Assembly (NCBI RefSeq): GCF_018861065.1
Contig: NZ_JAHKQO010000028.1
Coordinates: 20,911 to 84,910, forward strand
DNA from: Paraglaciecola arctica
Lineage (GTDB): Bacteria > Pseudomonadota > Gammaproteobacteria > Enterobacterales > Alteromonadaceae
DNA length: 64,000 nucleotides
Reading direction: 5' to 3'
Part shown: piece by piece, positions 1 to 8,165 of the stretch
How positions within the stretch are numbered: the stretch's first letter is position 1
Layout: every line of letters begins with the position of its first letter
Notes under the pieces: model-generated
Database searches by the model: none
What the model was told of the DNA's origin: nothing
What the model saw: the letters and a program-made list of their open reading frames with translations, nothing else
Made by a program: the position numbers and the translations under genes

Positions 1-252
1 TAATACCACACTTAAATCGAACCCTAATTCTCTCAGGGCGGAAAAAAGCATAAGAATAAAAATGCCATAAAAAATGGCTCTCTTTAACTGTACTTTTCCG
101 TGGGTGCCAAGATGCTTAAACTCTATCCGTAAAACCGCAGAACTGGCTATTTTAGCGATAAAGTAGCCAACGATTAAAATCAGTAGTGCTTTAGATATAG
201 CAAATATATGCAGTTGTTCCATTAGGCTGATCGTTGAGGTTGTTTCTTGCAT
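1..252 (-). CDS. MscS-family mechanosensitive channel, N-terminal part
   Basis: The first 84 codons of a gene that runs off the left edge of the window. Translation begins with ATG at 252 (MQETTSTISL...) and shows a membrane helix (FAISKALLILIVGYFIAK) followed by a hydrophobic segment with GIFILMLFSALRELGFDLS. This is the typical N-terminal layout of small MscS-type channels in gammaproteobacteria. Such channels open under membrane tension to release solutes during osmotic downshock. The DUF432 gene lies 26 nt upstream on the same strand, so the two are probably co-transcribed. The pore helix and the cytoplasmic domain lie outside the window, so the family call rests on the N-terminal segment alone. 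Confidence 0.7.
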   Translation of the reverse strand, partial: MQETTSTISLMEQLHIFAISKALLILIVGYFIAKIASSAVLRIEFKHLGTHGKVQLKRAIFYGIFILMLFSALRELGFDLSVVL

Positions 253-278
253 TGCGGACTCCACACTTAATTAGGGTA

Positions 279-1073
279 TTAACCTAACAAGTTCTTAATA
301 GATTTAACCAAATGATGACTGTCAGATAATTGCCGCGCCTGCGATATTAACATCATCTTTCCTGTTCCTTTATTAGGTGGAGAACCTTTAAGCCTCAATC
401 CTGTTTTGTTGCTGTCACTGTGATAGGTAATTTCGACTTCTTGAGTCCAAAAATCTTGATTTTCATCAGTATATAGAGTTAAAAATGGAGCTGGGAGATT
501 AATCCGCTCGATAGTTAAGGTTTCAGTATGTTGGTTTTTTATGATAACTGGAGTAATCGCTCGGTGATCACGTTTTTCAATTTGCGCTAAATTGACCCTA
601 GCATCAGTGTATTTCGCATAACATAACTCGCCTTCCATAGTTGATGGGCCAAACCACGAGTCGGAAGGACGTAAGAAAGGGATATCTACTACTGGAGCAG
701 TTTTGAGTTTTAGTTTCATTAAAAACCATAATGGAGAGCTAACATAGAGCTCGATATGTTCACCGGAAAGAATATTTAACGAAGTGGCAGGTCTTGCCAC
801 AATGGAACGGTCAGCCAACATAGGGGAAATGTTGATAGAATCACTCGTTTGATTGACTAAATGTCTTGAGTAGGGCACATCGCTGAACGTATCAGCCGAC
901 TTTTGTGAATGAACCGCAATTTGAGAGGTGCTTTCAGAATCTGACTCCTTGTTCCAGATAACCCACTCTTTGTGCAGCCTTTGGATGGCTATCATACGTT
1001 TGCCTAAGTCCCAGACTTTAACTTCATCTAGCGCTAAAGAGACGTCTCCCCACCACTTTATTCTTTTTGACAT
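279..1073 (-). CDS. DUF432-like protein, probable partner of the MscS channel
   Basis: A 264-aa soluble protein with no signal peptide or membrane segment. It begins MSKRIKWWGDVSL. I chose the ATG at 1073 rather than an upstream in-frame start because a GGAGTG Shine-Dalgarno sequence sits 4-5 nt before it. The central segment (SDSWFGPSTMEGELCYAKY) and the W-G-D N-terminus look like the DUF432 family, which is often encoded beside mscS genes. This assignment is from memory of the family pattern, not a search. Molecular function is unknown. The short gap to the downstream channel gene suggests a shared transcript and a role tied to the channel. Confidence 0.6.
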   Translation of the reverse strand: MSKRIKWWGDVSLALDEVKVWDLGKRMIAIQRLHKEWVIWNKESDSESTSQIAVHSQKSADTFSDVPYSRHLVNQTSDSINISPMLADRSIVARPATSLNILSGEHIELYVSSPLWFLMKLKLKTAPVVDIPFLRPSDSWFGPSTMEGELCYAKYTDARVNLAQIEKRDHRAITPVIIKNQHTETLTIERINLPAPFLTLYTDENQDFWTQEVEITYHSDSNKTGLRLKGSPPNKGTGKMMLISQARQLSDSHHLVKSIKNLLG

Positions 1074-1192
1074 TAACACTCCAGACACGGCAATACAGTA
1101 TGACTCTTTAGGTTTGTAGCATATATCACGCTAAACACTTTCATTACTACATTTTTGTCGTAGGTCGTTTTTTTAGAGGTAAATAAAAACAG

Positions 1193-1220
1193 TTGCACAA
1201 TTACTGAACAATATTATACT
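1193..1220 (+). promoter_or_regulatory. Sigma70-like promoter of the SOS small gene
   Basis: A TTGCAC -35 element (1193-1198) and a TATACT -10 element (1215-1220) are separated by 16 nt. The -10 overlaps the left end of the LexA box, the usual geometry for LexA repression. Confidence 0.6.
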
Positions 1221-1236
1221 GTATGTGTATACAGTT
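1217..1236 (+). promoter_or_regulatory. LexA (SOS) box
   Basis: The sequence TACTGTATGTGTATACAGTT contains CTGT-N8-ACAG (1219-1234) with the alternating TA-rich spacer of the gammaproteobacterial LexA consensus. It overlaps the predicted -10 element and lies 17 nt upstream of the ATG of the 72-aa gene, so it should repress that gene until DNA damage. Confidence 0.85.
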
Positions 1237-1252
1237 GTTAATTGGAGGCAGC

Positions 1253-1471
1253 ATGAATAATCATTTCAACACTATTTGTGGAGCGAATAAATTAAACCAT
1301 AGTAGCCTGTGCGCTGAACATTATGCCAATATGGATTTATGTAGTCAGGCGCAAATATCTGAAGACCCTGATAATATTTTAACTCGTATGAATAAACTCA
1401 GAGCTTATGCAAAGCAGCAGCAAGCGACCAGAATCAAATCTCAACGGCAACAAATCAGCTTTGGTTTCTAA
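1253..1471 (+). CDS. Small SOS-controlled protein of unknown function
   Basis: A 72-aa protein (MNNHFNTICGANK...). The ATG at 1253 is preceded by a GGAGGC ribosome binding site 5 nt away, which makes it better than an in-frame ATG at 1223 that lies inside the LexA box. The N-terminal half holds three Cys (C9, C20, C30). The C-terminal half is basic and Gln-rich (AYAKQQQ...KSQRQQ), compatible with a helix that binds nucleic acid or protein. There is no membrane segment. I do not recognise the family. The LexA box makes a DNA-damage-linked role likely, for instance a division inhibitor or a repair modulator, but nothing in the sequence decides between these. Confidence 0.7.
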   Translation: MNNHFNTICGANKLNHSSLCAEHYANMDLCSQAQISEDPDNILTRMNKLRAYAKQQQATRIKSQRQQISFGF

Positions 1472-1586
1472 GGCGCATACCATAAAGTATTGTGTCAATA
1501 CTCCCTAAAAAGAGCAATTTTGGTTAAGTAATTTAAGGGCAACTACTGCACAATGTTGCTATTAAAATTAATCGAGAAACATCTTT

Positions 1587-2480
1587 TTGTCTAACTATCT
1601 GCAACGGCTCAGTGTGGTTGTTAAATACATTGAGTCTCATCTCAATGAATCAATCACGACGTCTGAATTAAGTGATATTGCGTTTTTCTCTAAGTATCAT
1701 TTTCATCGTATTTTTGTGGCTCATTTAGGAATGAGTGTGGGTAAATACATTAAGTTATTAAGGTTTAAACAAGTTTCTTATCAATTAGCATTTCGTCATG
1801 AAGTGTCTTTATTAGAAATCGCCACTGACTGTGGATACGAGAATGCTTCTAGTCTATCAAGAGAGTTCAAAAAAATTTTAGGGGTAACACCATCTGTTTT
1901 TAGGCAATCTCCAGACTGGGCCTTGTGGCATCAGGTTATTGACCCTTTATTATCACAACTCAATTCATTAACTAATTATATTCAGGAGACAAATATGTTA
2001 GCTAACAATCATTCCTACGATGTTAAAATTATTGATTTTACACAAACAACTGTTGCAGCTTTAGAGCACCGCGGCGCACCTAACAAAGTGATGGAAACCG
2101 TAGGAAAGTTTATTCAATGGCGCAAAGAAAATGGCCCTTTACCTAAATCCAGCGACACCTACAATATTCTCTACGATGATCCTCAAAGTGTTGCGCCCCA
2201 AGACTATAGGTTTGATGTATGCGCCTCGATTCAAACACCAATTAAAGCAAATACTTACTCAGTAATAGAAAAGATTATCCCTGGTGGCCGCTGCGCAGTT
2301 TTAAGGCATGTCGGAACACAAAGCAGTCTTGGTCAAAGTATTCATTATTTGTATCGTGAGTGGATAATACACAGCGATGAAACCCTCAGAGATTTTCCAT
2401 GTTTTATTAAACGTGTCACTTTTTACCCCGATGTGCCTGAACACCAAATGGTTACCGAGATTTATCTACCAATAAAGTAA
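1587..2480 (+). CDS. AraC-family regulator with GyrI-like effector domain
   Basis: A 297-aa protein starting at a TTG codon. Residues about 5-110 form the AraC/XylS double helix-turn-helix (FFSKYHFHRIFVAHLG... and SLLEIATDCGYENASSLSREFKK). Residues about 140-297 form a GyrI-like/SOUL-type small-molecule binding domain (VKIIDF...VAALEHRG...PGGRCAVLRHVG). This is the Rob/SbmC-like arrangement seen in regulators of drug or stress response. The TTG start is inferred from the frame and from a weak GAG about 11 nt upstream; no ATG is available before the HTH. No target operon is obvious; the DUF1456 gene follows 76 nt downstream on the same strand. Confidence 0.85.
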   Translation: MSNYLQRLSVVVKYIESHLNESITTSELSDIAFFSKYHFHRIFVAHLGMSVGKYIKLLRFKQVSYQLAFRHEVSLLEIATDCGYENASSLSREFKKILGVTPSVFRQSPDWALWHQVIDPLLSQLNSLTNYIQETNMLANNHSYDVKIIDFTQTTVAALEHRGAPNKVMETVGKFIQWRKENGPLPKSSDTYNILYDDPQSVAPQDYRFDVCASIQTPIKANTYSVIEKIIPGGRCAVLRHVGTQSSLGQSIHYLYREWIIHSDETLRDFPCFIKRVTFYPDVPEHQMVTEIYLPIK

Positions 2481-2556
2481 CGCATTCCTTGTAAAAACCT
2501 TTAAACTAGCTAGATGTTTAAGGTTGGATAATCCAACTTCGTTTTTTAGGAATAAT

Positions 2557-3024
2557 ATGATCAATAATGATGTCCTGCGCCGTGTGCGTTATATCTTCGA
2601 TTTCAACGACGCCAAAATGATTGAAATTTTTGCTCAAGCTGATTACCCCGCAACTGTTGAGCAGCTGCATAGTTGGTTACGTAAAGACGATGATCCAGCA
2701 TTTGTAGAAATTACTGATTTACAGTTTTCTTTGTTTTTAAATGGTTTAATTAACTTAAATCGTGGAAAACGAGAGGGCGTAGAAGCGCCAGTAGAACGCA
2801 AACTGACAAACAATATTATTTTCATGAAGTTAAAAATTGCCCTCAATATGCAAGCTGAGGCGGTTTTAGAAGCAATGAATTTAAGCGGTTTTAAAATCAG
2901 TAAGCACGAATTGAGTGCCTTCTTCAGAAAACCAGAAAATCGCCAATATCGTGCTTGTAACGATCAAATAATGCGTAATTTTTTAAAGGGATTACAGATA
3001 AAAATACGTGGTGATGGGGGCTAA
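2557..3024 (+). CDS. DUF1456 family protein (YehS-like)
   Basis: A 155-aa cytoplasmic protein with two related helical halves, each opening with a similar motif (NNDVLRRVRYIFDF near residue 3; NNIIFMKLKIALN near residue 89). This internal duplication is typical of DUF1456/YehS. I took the ATG at 2557, which follows TTTAGGAATA, over a TTG 33 nt upstream. The function of the family is unknown. The gene stands alone between the AraC-type regulator and a 519-nt non-coding stretch. Confidence 0.8.
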   Translation: MINNDVLRRVRYIFDFNDAKMIEIFAQADYPATVEQLHSWLRKDDDPAFVEITDLQFSLFLNGLINLNRGKREGVEAPVERKLTNNIIFMKLKIALNMQAEAVLEAMNLSGFKISKHELSAFFRKPENRQYRACNDQIMRNFLKGLQIKIRGDGG

Positions 3025-3543
3025 ACGAGTACTTTAATTTTGCTCTAAGTCGTTAAAGTTTAAGCGCTTTCATGTCATTTGTAAGCCACTAGCCGTTGTT
3101 TGATTGACATACTTCTTTGTCCAAAGTTGTAAGAAGTATGTCACTAACTGCCAATAGCGAATTAAGTCAAAATTCATCATTAATTAGCGAATAACTATTC
3201 GCTGAAATTCGCTCAAGGGTTCAATTGATATTACCAATTGAGTCTTTATGGATTTTCTGGTTCAAGCAAAATTACTGCTAACAATGCAAGCAGTTGCACT
3301 TCAACGTTGTTTCTGAAAACCAAAGCAAACACCTACAAACCATACCACGACTGAATAGATGACCGTTGCTGTCAGATTAATATAGAAGTCGGTTGTTAAC
3401 TACTGCTGATTCAAAATATCAATAAATCGATCCACACAGATAATATCTTCACTGCATATTTGACAAAGTTTGAGCATTACCTTAACTTATGTCTTATATA
3501 AGACATAAAATAATGTAGTCATTATTAATATTGGAATGAATTG
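3025..3543. other. Intergenic region with inverted repeats
   Basis: No convincing gene. It holds a perfect 12-bp inverted repeat (GACATACTTCTT at 3106-3117 and its complement at 3131-3142, 13-nt loop, no following T-run). It also holds an 8-bp palindrome AGCGAATA-AC-TATTCGCT (3186-3203) and, near the right end, the regulon operator described separately. The first repeat could be a weak terminator or a protein site for the DUF1456 side. Confidence 0.5.
3487..3508. promoter_or_regulatory. Regulon operator, copy A
   Basis: A perfect 22-bp palindrome made of TTATGTCTTAT followed by its exact reverse complement. It lies 36 bp upstream of the aldo-keto reductase ATG. The same TCTTATATAAGA core recurs at 10662-10691 and 15872-15893, in front of the other two transcription units of this locus. 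The GntR/UTRA protein at 16133 is the likely binder (inference). Confidence 0.8.
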
Positions 3544-4503
3544 ATGCCAAATAATCATAAAGAAATGCCAAAAGTTGGATTTGGTCTTTGGAAAATCCCT
3601 CAGGATATCTGTGCAGATGCTGTTTATAACGCAATTAAAGCTGGTTACCGGCATTTAGATAGTGCCTGTGATTACGGTAATGAAGTGCAAGTTGGTGAAG
3701 GTATCAAACGCGCTATTGACGATGGGCTCTGTAGCCGCGAAGAACTTTGGATTACCTCTAAGTTGTGGAATACCTATCACGCTAAAGAGCATGTAAAACC
3801 TGCATTAGAAAAAACACTATCTGATTTGCAGTTAGATTATGTGGATCTTTATTTGATTCATTTCCCTATCGCGCAGCCCTTCGTAGATTTTGAAGACCGT
3901 TATCCGCCAGAGTGGATAACAGATACCAAAAGCGGAAAAATGGAAATAGCAGCGGTACCTCTGTTTGAAACTTGGCAAGGAATGGAAGATATATTCGAGC
4001 AAGATTTGGCGAAACAAATTGGTATATGTAACTACAACACGGGTTTGCTGCACGATTTGATGGCTTATGCGCGCGTTAAACCTTCAGTGTTACAAGTAGA
4101 ATCTCACCCTTATTTAACACAAGAACGTTTGATGCGCTTAGCTAAACAATACGATATTGAAGTCACGGCTTTTTCTCCTCTCGGTGCTTTATCCTATTTA
4201 GAGCTAGATATGGCCGGCGCTGCTGAGTCTGTATTAGAGCAGGACGTGGTTAAACAAGCGGCTCAACGACTCGGTAAAACCGCTGCCCAAGTGGTTTTAC
4301 GCTGGGGAGTTCAACGGGGTAATGCGATTATTCCGAAAACTTCGCGCCCTGAACGTTTAATAGAAAACTTAGATATTTTTGATTTTGAATTAACACCACA
4401 GGAAATGTCTGGGATTTCTGCGCTTAATAGCAATAGGCGATTTAATGATCCCGGCAACTTCTGCGAAGCTGCCTTTAATACTTTTCACCCCATTTACGAT
4501 TAG
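3544..4503 (+). CDS. Aldo-keto reductase, xylose-reductase-like
   Basis: A 319-aa NAD(P)H-dependent aldo-keto reductase. The catalytic tetrad is visible as D39, Y44 (DSACDYGNE), K73 (ITSKLWN) and H106 (YLIHFP). The cofactor-binding C-terminus carries IPKTSRPERL. The insertion after LIHFP (with DRYPPEWITD) and the ending RFNDPGNF closely resemble AKR2-type aldose reductases such as xylose reductase. The ATG at 3544 follows GGAATGA; a TTG just before it is less likely. It is the first gene after operator A and has 13 nt before the dioxygenase gene. Reduction of a sugar aldehyde is the likely reaction. In this context, that could be the aldehyde left after oxygenolytic desulfonation, but this is inference. 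Confidence 0.85.
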   Translation: MPNNHKEMPKVGFGLWKIPQDICADAVYNAIKAGYRHLDSACDYGNEVQVGEGIKRAIDDGLCSREELWITSKLWNTYHAKEHVKPALEKTLSDLQLDYVDLYLIHFPIAQPFVDFEDRYPPEWITDTKSGKMEIAAVPLFETWQGMEDIFEQDLAKQIGICNYNTGLLHDLMAYARVKPSVLQVESHPYLTQERLMRLAKQYDIEVTAFSPLGALSYLELDMAGAAESVLEQDVVKQAAQRLGKTAAQVVLRWGVQRGNAIIPKTSRPERLIENLDIFDFELTPQEMSGISALNSNRRFNDPGNFCEAAFNTFHPIYD

Positions 4504-4516
4504 AGAGTGCCTGATT

Positions 4517-5500
4517 ATGCAACCGATAAACTTTGTAGACGTGCCCCATCAATTGGATTGTGGTGATTCAGTTTTCCCAAGCGTAGTAGTCAATGACGGT
4601 AGTATGACGTCACAGCAACAATGCGCAGATTGGATTAAATCGAACTTGCCTGAACTCGAAGCCAAATTGAAGGAATCTGGTGCGATATTGTTTCGTGGTT
4701 TTCCTGTGGATTCTGCTGAGAGCTTTGACGAGTTTTCGAATTCCTTTGGATATCCGAATTTTACCTACAAAGAATCGTTGTCGAATGCTGTTAGGATCAA
4801 CTTTACTAAAAGGGTATTTACAGCCAATGAAGCACCCAAAGATGTAGAAATATTCTTACATCATGAAATGGCGCAAACCCCGATCTCGCCAAGTAAATTA
4901 TTTTTCTTTTGTAAAAGTGCAGCGGAGCAAGGTGGGGAAACCCCGTTGTGTCGTTCTGACATGTTATTTGCAAATTTGCTAAAACAAATGCCAGAAGTAG
5001 CCGCAGACTTTGCAAACAAGGGGCTCAAATACACCACTCAAATGCCTGCTGAAGATGACTCAAACTCAGGACAAGGCCGCAGTTGGAAAAGCACCTTAAG
5101 TGTACAAGACCAGACACAAGCGGAGCACAAATTGGCAGAGTTGGGATATAGCTGGGAATGGTTAGAAGACGGCAGTTTACGTGCAACCACACCAGTTTTA
5201 CCTGCTGTGATTGACATTGGAAATGATAAAAAAGTTTTTTATAATCAATTGATTGCAGCCTATATGGGATGGAAAGGCGTACGTGAAAACCCCTCTAGTG
5301 CGATTACTTTTGGTGATGGTACCCCAATCCCAATTGAAGGGTTACAATTAGCCGTTAAGTTGTCTGAAAAGTATACCTTTGACTTGCCTTGGCAAGATGG
5401 AGACGTGGCCTTAGTCGATAATTATATGGCCATGCATGGTAGACGTCCTTTTTCCGGAGAACGTAAACGCCAAGTGTTGGTCGCATTAGCTATTGACTAA
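4517..5500 (+). CDS. TauD/TfdA-family Fe(II)/2-oxoglutarate dioxygenase
   Basis: A 327-aa enzyme of the TauD/TfdA superfamily. The iron-binding facial triad is visible as H115-x-E117 (FLHHEMAQ) and H307 (AMHGRRPF), with the nearby arginines R309/R310 as candidates for 2-oxoglutarate binding. The acidic ligand is Glu rather than Asp, as in many members of this subgroup. Such enzymes hydroxylate a C-H bond; on sulfonates this releases sulfite and leaves an aldehyde. The ATG at 4517 follows GAGAGTG and lies 13 nt after the reductase stop. Position between a sugar-aldehyde reductase and a YeiH-type exporter supports a desulfonating role, but the substrate cannot be read from sequence. Alternatives include hydroxylation of an amino acid or secondary metabolite. 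Confidence 0.85.
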   Translation: MQPINFVDVPHQLDCGDSVFPSVVVNDGSMTSQQQCADWIKSNLPELEAKLKESGAILFRGFPVDSAESFDEFSNSFGYPNFTYKESLSNAVRINFTKRVFTANEAPKDVEIFLHHEMAQTPISPSKLFFFCKSAAEQGGETPLCRSDMLFANLLKQMPEVAADFANKGLKYTTQMPAEDDSNSGQGRSWKSTLSVQDQTQAEHKLAELGYSWEWLEDGSLRATTPVLPAVIDIGNDKKVFYNQLIAAYMGWKGVRENPSSAITFGDGTPIPIEGLQLAVKLSEKYTFDLPWQDGDVALVDNYMAMHGRRPFSGERKRQVLVALAID

Positions 5501-5551
5501 GTGAACAATCGTTTTTCATGACCAATTTTACCGACTAAATGAGCTACTAAA

Positions 5552-6529
5552 TTGCAAATACAAACTAAGCTACCTGGTATTCTAATTTCCGTTATTGTTG
5601 GTCTAGCGGCGTTATTCTTAAGTGAACACTATGGCGCACCGGCTATGTTGTTTGCCTTGTTGTTAGGCATTGCGATGTCTTTTTTATATGAAGGCACAAA
5701 ATGCAAAGAAGGCATTGAGTTTACTGCGTGCCATATTTTGCGCATAGGGGTGGGGTTACTAGGATTACGCATCGCTTTTGGTGATTTGGTGGCATTAGGT
5801 TGGAAAACCGCTTTGTTATTGGTGGTGGCGATTGTGAGTACTATTGGACTAGGCATGTTATTAGCTAAAGCGTTGGGGTTAAAAAAACGTTTTGGTGTAT
5901 TGACTGGTGGCGCAGTAGGAATATGTGGCGCGTCTGCAGCAATGGCTATTGCTGCGGTACTTCCTGATAATAAAGATAAAGATCGTGACACCTTACTGAC
6001 AATTGTAGGGGTAACGGCATTGTCTACCATAGCCATGGTGATGTACCCAATAGTGGCTGGGCTATTTAATTTGGATCCTACTGAAACGAGTATCTTCTTA
6101 GGCGGTACCATTCATGATGTCGCTCAGGTAGTGGGAGCAGGGTATTCAGTTTCAGAACAAACTGGAGACTTAGCTACATTAACTAAGTTAGTGCGAGTCG
6201 CACTTTTAATGCCTGTTGTGGTGTGTATTTTATTAGTTCTGAGAATGAACTTGGATAAAACCTCTGACGCTAAAGCCCCAGGAATTCCTGCATTTTTAAT
6301 CGCCTTTGTTGTATTAATGACAATTAATAGCTTATTCGATTTACCTGAAGTTGTGACTCAAAGTGCCACAGATTTATCTCGATTTGCTTTGGTGATTTCT
6401 ATTGCCGCCATTGGTATGAAATCTAACTTGAAGCAACTTCTCGAGGTGGGCTTCAAGCCGATCTTGCTGCTAGTCTGCGAAACAATGTGGATTGCTGCTT
6501 TGATTTTGTTAAGTCTACCTTATGTTTGA
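5552..6529 (+). CDS. YeiH-family (putative sulfate/sulfite exporter) membrane protein
   Basis: A 325-aa inner-membrane protein of about ten hydrophobic segments. It carries family landmarks: LRIGVGLLGLRI near residue 65, GGAVGICGASAAMA near 119, GGTIHDVAQVVGAG near 184 and SIAAIGMKSNLKQL near 283. The family (UPF0324/YeiH, putative sulfate exporter) has members associated with sulfonate degradation, where they are proposed to export sulfite or sulfate. It starts at TTG 5552 with a GAG-type site upstream, 51 nt after the dioxygenase, so it is probably the last gene of the operator A unit. Its presence is the best sign that the dioxygenase releases an oxidised sulfur species. Confidence 0.85.
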   Translation: MQIQTKLPGILISVIVGLAALFLSEHYGAPAMLFALLLGIAMSFLYEGTKCKEGIEFTACHILRIGVGLLGLRIAFGDLVALGWKTALLLVVAIVSTIGLGMLLAKALGLKKRFGVLTGGAVGICGASAAMAIAAVLPDNKDKDRDTLLTIVGVTALSTIAMVMYPIVAGLFNLDPTETSIFLGGTIHDVAQVVGAGYSVSEQTGDLATLTKLVRVALLMPVVVCILLVLRMNLDKTSDAKAPGIPAFLIAFVVLMTINSLFDLPEVVTQSATDLSRFALVISIAAIGMKSNLKQLLEVGFKPILLLVCETMWIAALILLSLPYV

Positions 6530-6860
6530 TCACGTCAATCTAACACCTAGCTCTTTAACGACATTTACACTCGCACCTTTCCTAACAGCGCGCACACAAT
6601 CATAAGTAGTCGAATGTCGATACGCATAATCCCGAGTATTTCAGATAAATTTCCGCTTTAGAAATCTTTGACAACAGTTACCTCAGCTCCAAAGAGTAAA
6701 ATCGTTACAATTCACTACCTTATGGCCGCTGGCGCTGCTAAAGTGGCTGTCTTTTTGAAGTAAATAAACTAAGTCTGCACTCGAAAAAATACTACCAAGG
6801 GTATTGGTGGAGTCGAGGCGTTTAGTTTTGAATATTTGATTGGCCTTAAAGGTGAGTGAT
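6530..6860. other. Intergenic region, nothing recognised
   Basis: About 330 nt between the exporter and the RCK-domain gene. I see no open frame with a ribosome binding site, no strong hairpin with a T-run and no copy of the TCTTATATAAGA palindrome. It must contain the promoter of the downstream gene. Confidence 0.4.
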
Positions 6861-8096
6861 ATGTCTTTTCTTTCTTTAATCATTAGTTGGCGTTGGTCGG
6901 CCGCTATTATCCTTTTTTTGTGTGCATTTTTTGCTTTGATGATGGGGGTGACAGTCTCAGAGCGACCAGACATACAATCAGCTGATATGTTAACTAAAGC
7001 CTATTACAGTTTAGGTTTATTTGTGATGGGGGGGCTTGATTTAGGCACGCCTGTCGGCGGTCCTGTGGGCGCAAGGTTGATGTTATGGTTGAGCTATTTT
7101 GGCTCACCCATGTTAGCCGCATCAACGATTATAGAAGCGGTAGTAAAAACTATTTCACCGTATAAATGGCATTTTCGCAGGATCAGTAACCACATAGTGA
7201 TATCAGGCTCAGACGAATTGACTATTACCTATTTAAAACAACTGAGGTTGTTGCAACCTAAGATTCCGGTACTGGTTATTTGTGACGAAGTTTCTCCGGT
7301 CCGCGAAGAAGAACTAAAACGCCGTTATCATGCCAAGGTCATAAATGGTGATGTTACCCGCAGTTACTATTTGTCAAAACTATTTCTGCATAAAGCCAAA
7401 AAAGTATTATTGCTTGGGCAAGATAACTTTCAAAATTACGAAGCAGCCCACAAAATGTTGCAAATGCAGCCCTCGTTACAAGGAAAAATTATTATTCACT
7501 GCAACAGTATTCGCTTTATGCGTTCAATGGCGGATTCGACAGTGGCTAAACAGTGCATTAATTTTAACGCCTATCAATTGGCTGCTTCGGCACTAGTTCA
7601 ACAACATTTGATTTCGCATTTTGTAGAAACAGTGCCCAAAGACGTGGTAGTTATCGCAGGTTTTGGTTTATTTGGTCAAACAATCCTAGAAGAACTACAA
7701 CATTATGCACAGCGTGAAATAGATACTATCGCCATTATCGGTATTGATGCCAAACGGCGAATTCAGGTAGTAGACGAACAACGACAGCTAAACAATTTTT
7801 GCAAACGAGAAATTTTTGAAGGCAACATTTCCCACCCAGAAGTGTGGCAACAATTGCGAGCTAAAGTCGATTTATCTAATACCCAACCAGTTATTATTTT
7901 GTGTACCAATTCGGTGGAAGATAACTTTAGAACCTCGTTGTGGTTGAAAAACAAGTATCCAGATTCAATGATTATTGCACGCAGTTATTTGCCGTCAAAA
8001 TTCGCTGAAAATGTGAGCGAACAATACAATATTTTAAATGTGAGTATTAACCAATTGGTGAAAGACAATATCCCAATTGAGTGGATGACACCTTAA
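6861..8096 (+). CDS. Two-TM channel-like protein with tandem RCK (TrkA-N) domains
   Basis: A 411-aa protein. Residues about 1-95 contain two membrane segments flanking a pore-like loop (YYSLGLFVMGGLDLGTP), and two Rossmann/RCK modules follow. The first begins HIVISGSDELT near residue 113; the second is VVIAGFGLFGQTIL with a full GxGxxG. The layout is that of ligand-gated ion channels of the TrkA-N/NAD-binding type. The canonical potassium filter TVGYG is absent, so ion specificity is open. The ATG at 6861 follows AGGTGAG; an upstream TTG is less likely. It has no operator copy in front and appears to be a bystander within the catabolic locus. Confidence 0.75.
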   Translation: MSFLSLIISWRWSAAIILFLCAFFALMMGVTVSERPDIQSADMLTKAYYSLGLFVMGGLDLGTPVGGPVGARLMLWLSYFGSPMLAASTIIEAVVKTISPYKWHFRRISNHIVISGSDELTITYLKQLRLLQPKIPVLVICDEVSPVREEELKRRYHAKVINGDVTRSYYLSKLFLHKAKKVLLLGQDNFQNYEAAHKMLQMQPSLQGKIIIHCNSIRFMRSMADSTVAKQCINFNAYQLAASALVQQHLISHFVETVPKDVVVIAGFGLFGQTILEELQHYAQREIDTIAIIGIDAKRRIQVVDEQRQLNNFCKREIFEGNISHPEVWQQLRAKVDLSNTQPVIILCTNSVEDNFRTSLWLKNKYPDSMIIARSYLPSKFAENVSEQYNILNVSINQLVKDNIPIEWMTP

Positions 8097-8111
8097 GTTT
8101 CAGCCCCCAAT

Positions 8112-8145
8112 AAAAAAGCGCTTTACCTATTTCTAGGTAAAGCGC
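8112..8145 (-). terminator. Rho-independent terminator of the TonB-dependent receptor gene
   Basis: A 12-bp perfect stem (8118-8129 with 8134-8145, arms GCGCTTTACCTA and its complement) with a TTTC loop. On the minus strand it is followed by a run of T (the A-run at 8112-8117). It lies just past the receptor stop codon and may also stop read-through from the convergent channel gene. Confidence 0.85.
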
Positions 8146-8165
8146 CAACACACACTTAGGATAAA

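Noticed and set aside
5629..6111. Long minus-strand frame within the exporter gene
   Set aside because: A shadow of the YeiH-type coding sequence; composition and motifs support only the plus strand.
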